A stretch of DNA of 64,000 bases from Pseudaminobacter soli (ex Li et al. 2025). GTDB lineage: Bacteria > Pseudomonadota > Alphaproteobacteria > Rhizobiales > Rhizobiaceae. Where the stretch lies: positions 372,001 to 436,000 of the forward strand of contig NZ_JARXVF010000001.1 in the NCBI RefSeq assembly GCF_029892515.1, written 5' to 3'. Under the pieces are notes generated by a model that was given only the letters and a program-made list of their open reading frames with translations, made no database searches and was not told the origin of the DNA. Shown here one piece after another: positions 63,481-64,000 of the stretch. The position numbers and the translations under genes are program-made. Numbering within the stretch: the first letter of the stretch is position 1; every line of letters starts with the position of its first letter.

Positions 63481-63498
63481 GTTATGTTATTACATTTC
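63481..63498 (+). promoter_or_regulatory. Zur-box-like site upstream of aztD
   Basis: GTTATGTTATTACATTTC (63481-63498) lies between the terminator and the aztD ribosome-binding site, 12 bases before the ATG. Fifteen of 18 bases match the other strand of the aztA site. It implies that aztD has its own zinc-repressed promoter. Confidence 0.7.
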
Positions 63499-63510
63499 GA
63501 AAGGAAGACC

Positions 63511-64000
63511 ATGTTTCGCTTCTTCAGAACCGTCTCGGCCGCTGCGCTTCTGACCGGCCTGTCGGCAACAGCCAGCCTCGCCGACGAGCTAACGGCATGG
63601 CGGCTGTTCATCTCCGATCACGGCGAGCCGGTCGTTCACGTGCTCGACGCATTGAACGGCAACGAGCTTGCCACCTTCAACACGAAGGCGCCCGCCGGCC
63701 TCTATCGCAGCGACAGCGGCAAGACCGTCTTTGCTGTGCAGCGGGACGGCAACATCGTCCAGGCAATCTCGAGCGGGATTTCCGCCAGCGATCACGGCGA
63801 CCATGGCGATCTCAAGGTTGAAGACGCCAAGCTGCTCGATACTGCAATTGCCGGCACCAAGCCGGTGCATTTCGTGGATCATGGCGGCAACGTTGCCTTG
63901 TTCTTCGATGGCGAAGGCATTGCCCGCATCGTCTCGGAAGGCGACACGCTCGCCGGATCGCCGTCGATCCGGGAGGTCAAAACGGCGGCCCCGCACCACG
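63511..64000 (+). CDS. aztD: Zinc metallochaperone AztD, 3'-truncated by the window
   Basis: The first 163 codons of a periplasmic beta-propeller protein. A signal peptide (cleavage near ATASLADEL, residue 25) is followed by WRLFISDHGEPVVHVLDALNG and repeated blade-like segments, with His-rich patches (ASDHGDHGD, KPVHFVDHGG, TAAPHH) for zinc. In the Azt system AztD hands zinc to AztC. AAGGAAG lies 3 to 5 bases before ATG 63511. The gene runs off the end of the window, so the C-terminal half is unseen. Confidence 0.85.
   Translation, partial: MFRFFRTVSAAALLTGLSATASLADELTAWRLFISDHGEPVVHVLDALNGNELATFNTKAPAGLYRSDSGKTVFAVQRDGNIVQAISSGISASDHGDHGDLKVEDAKLLDTAIAGTKPVHFVDHGGNVALFFDGEGIARIVSEGDTLAGSPSIREVKTAAPHH

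Noticed and set aside
1-64000. Search by eye for CRISPR arrays, tRNA/rRNA genes, insertion sequences and phage genes
   Set aside because: No regularly spaced repeats, no tRNA-like cloverleaf ends, and no transposase or integrase motifs were recognised; a dedicated tRNA or covariance-model scan was not possible here.

Overview
The window is a 64 kb stretch of a GC-rich alphaproteobacterial chromosome. Gene content points to the Hyphomicrobiales, most likely Mesorhizobium/Aminobacter-like Phyllobacteriaceae or a relative. The main evidence is ndvA/ndvB for cyclic beta-1,2-glucan, an Exo-type exopolysaccharide locus (exoY, exoF, exoP and polymerase homologues), a zinc aztABCD operon, and an intergenic palindrome of a kind common in rhizobial genomes. 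No rRNA, tRNA, CRISPR array, insertion sequence or phage gene was seen. The species call is inference.

Layout. (1) 151-8145: an amidase faces a peptide-type ABC transporter operon (solute-binding protein, two permeases, two ATPases) with a DUF1684 gene at its distal end. (2) 8489-37933: an exopolysaccharide/surface-sugar region bracketed by two LuxR-type regulators with receiver-like N-termini. It holds an acyltransferase, a sugar-nucleotide cassette (class III aminotransferase, SDR, DUF4910 protein, 3,5-epimerase-like protein, C-methyltransferase, glucose-1-phosphate cytidylyltransferase, PIG-L deacetylase), a pyruvyltransferase-like protein, a secreted glycoside-hydrolase-like/DUF4214 protein, a flippase, six glycosyltransferases, export proteins ExoF and ExoP, a small membrane protein, the priming transferase ExoY and a Wzy-like polymerase. 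(3) 37934-38854: about 0.9 kb of partly AT-rich non-coding DNA, then a Crp-type regulator.

(4) 39668-46805: one tightly packed minus-strand operon for aerobic CoA-dependent breakdown of 2-aminobenzoate (anthranilate) or a close aromatic acid: CoA ligase, acyl-CoA dehydrogenase, crotonase-family protein, MarR regulator, SDR and a fused FAD monooxygenase/old-yellow-enzyme reductase. A kynurenine-formamidase-like hydrolase diverges from it, and the shared upstream region carries two overlapping palindromes that look like a MarR operator. (5) 47975-49032: a stand-alone Lrp-type ligand-binding domain protein and an isolated ccmC. (6) 49107-59701: ndvA and the 2857-residue ndvB, synthesis and export of cyclic glucan. 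(7) 60110-60454: a RidA-family protein. (8) 60656-64000: aztA, aztB, aztC and a 3'-truncated aztD for zinc uptake, with three Zur-box-like sites.

Cooperation between genes: region 2 contains most parts of a Wzx/Wzy exopolysaccharide pathway (priming, assembly, flipping, polymerisation, export) plus precursor synthesis and decoration. Region 4 could link tryptophan/kynurenine breakdown to anthranilyl-CoA catabolism. Many genes in regions 1, 2, 4 and 8 overlap by ATGA or lie within about 45 bases of each other, which supports operons. All functions are assigned from sequence reading and family knowledge; no database search was run.
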